DNA of 6,738 bases from CBDUQI01 sp965369325 (GTDB taxonomy: Bacteria > Pseudomonadota > Gammaproteobacteria > Steroidobacterales > JBCBZW01): contig CBDUQI010000266.1 of assembly GCA_965369325.1 (NCBI GenBank), positions 1 to 6,738 of the forward strand. The letters run 5' to 3'. Numbering within the stretch: position 1 is the first letter of the stretch; each line of letters starts with the position of its first letter. Made by a program: the position numbers and the translations under genes. Positions 6,426 through 6,738 of this stretch are shown here, piece after piece. The notes under the pieces were generated by a model. The model ran no database searches and was not told the DNA's origin. It saw only the letters and a list, made by a program, of their open reading frames with translations.

Positions 6426-6458
6426 AACAAAGTGTGACCCGTGCCCACATACTTTGTT
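6426..6458. repeat. Inverted repeat upstream of mrcA (second of two)
   Basis: AACAAAGT at 6426-6433 and ACTTTGTT at 6451-6458 form a perfect 8-bp inverted repeat separated by 17 bases. The inner GTG/CAC can extend the pairing with a two-base bulge. It begins six bases after the first inverted repeat ends, so the two form a tandem block of about 70 bp. Confidence 0.55.
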
Positions 6459-6522
6459 CCGTTATGACAAGCGTTTGATTTTCAGTCGGATTATACCTAT
6501 TACAGCTGCACGTTAGTGGTTG

Positions 6523-6538
6523 TGTGAACGGATTCACG
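6523..6538. promoter_or_regulatory. CRP/Vfr-like site candidate
   Basis: TGTGA-N6-TCACG matches the CRP core TGTGA-N6-TCACA at nine of ten positions, and its inner GTGAA-CGGA-TTCAC is a perfect inverted repeat. In Haemophilus the analogous ponA-comA divergent region carries a CRP-dependent competence site, which makes this location suggestive. Regulation is inferred, not shown. Confidence 0.35.
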
Positions 6539-6684
6539 CTGAGATAAAAACAACGCTGATATAAATCACATCCATGAATCAGGAGTGCTCGACGCGGAGA
6601 CAATCGCTGGTGGCTGATATGTCTAAACCTGTCGTTCACGAATCAACAGTGGATAACGATTTCCATTCCCACGGAAAGCCGCAG

Positions 6685-6712
6685 TTGACCCTGCCGATTA
6701 TTGTTATATAGT
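6685..6712 (+). promoter_or_regulatory. Sigma70-like promoter directed off the right edge
   Basis: TTGACC at 6685-6690 and TATAGT at 6707-6712 each match five of six consensus positions and are separated by 16 bases. The predicted start point is near 6719, so the gene it drives would start at or beyond the right edge. Confidence 0.5.
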
Positions 6713-6738
6713 GCTCGTCCGCCTCATGATAAAGTGGC

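Larger units (their letters stand above)
6365..6738. other. Intergenic region upstream of mrcA, probably a divergent promoter region
   Basis: These 374 bp are more AT-rich than the genes and contain no frame that looks like a protein. They hold two tandem inverted repeats, a CRP-like site and a sigma70-like promoter directed rightward. In pseudomonads, Haemophilus and relatives, the PBP1A gene is divergent from pilM or comA, the first gene of the secretin operon; the right edge would be the place for it, but an ATG at 6726 (reading MIKW before the edge) has no ribosome binding site and cannot be assigned. The mrcA promoter itself is not obvious; AT-rich hexamers such as TACTAT on the minus strand near 6380-6385 lack a matching -35. 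Confidence 0.55.

Noticed and set aside
6352..6639. 95-codon minus-strand frame upstream of mrcA
   Set aside because: It runs through the inverted repeats, has cysteine-rich non-descript content and no ribosome binding site; it looks like chance.
6648..6656. AGTGGATAA as a reverse-strand DnaA box
   Set aside because: It has one mismatch and is isolated, with no other box nearby, so chance is a sufficient explanation.
1..6738. CRISPR arrays, tRNA or rRNA genes, insertion sequences, phage or defence genes
   Set aside because: No regularly spaced repeats, cloverleaf sequence, transposase motifs or terminal inverted repeats were seen; coding content is housekeeping throughout.

Overview
The window looks like an ordinary chromosomal housekeeping segment from a GC-rich gammaproteobacterium. 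Support comes from PBP1A of the proteobacterial mrcA/ponA type, close RdgB and HemW resemblance to the enterobacterial proteins, a zinc-type L31, and the gene order rpmE ... mrcA. In Pseudomonas that order sits beside the type IV pilus genes pilMNOPQ. All assignments come from reading motifs and remembered family sequences; no search was run.

Left part (1-2366, + strand): the 3' end of rph (RNase PH, cut by the window edge), then rdgB (dITP/XTP pyrophosphatase) after 9 bp and hemW (heme chaperone, radical-SAM family) after 6 bp. The three are almost certainly co-transcribed. They combine tRNA 3'-end trimming, nucleotide-pool cleaning and heme handling, and I see no tight functional link beyond the operon.

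Middle (2367-2923): 557 bp without a convincing gene. It holds two exact matches to the DnaA-box consensus TTATNCACA, a third one-mismatch copy, a CRP-like palindrome, and an extended -10 promoter that probably drives rpmE. The rpmE leader starts with a 12-bp perfect palindrome. rpmE (ribosomal protein bL31, zinc-binding C+ form) follows at 2924-3127.

Right part (3124-6364, - strand): mrcA (bifunctional penicillin-binding protein 1A) reads leftward, followed by an overlapping or closely spaced conserved hypothetical gene. The stop codon of that gene overlaps the rpmE stop codon by 3 bases, in convergent orientation. A strong GC hairpin lies just beyond the rpmE stop, inside the last codons of the hypothetical gene.

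Right edge (6365-6738): 374 bp upstream of mrcA with no gene that I can support. It carries two inverted repeats in tandem, one CRP/Vfr-like site and a good sigma70-like promoter pointing off the right edge. By analogy with other gammaproteobacteria the next gene could be pilM, but it is not in the window.

I did not find a convincing new biological system. The most worthwhile leads are the DnaA-box cluster, the regulatory architecture upstream of mrcA, the possible alternative pairings in the rpmE leader, and the uncharacterised gene coupled to mrcA.
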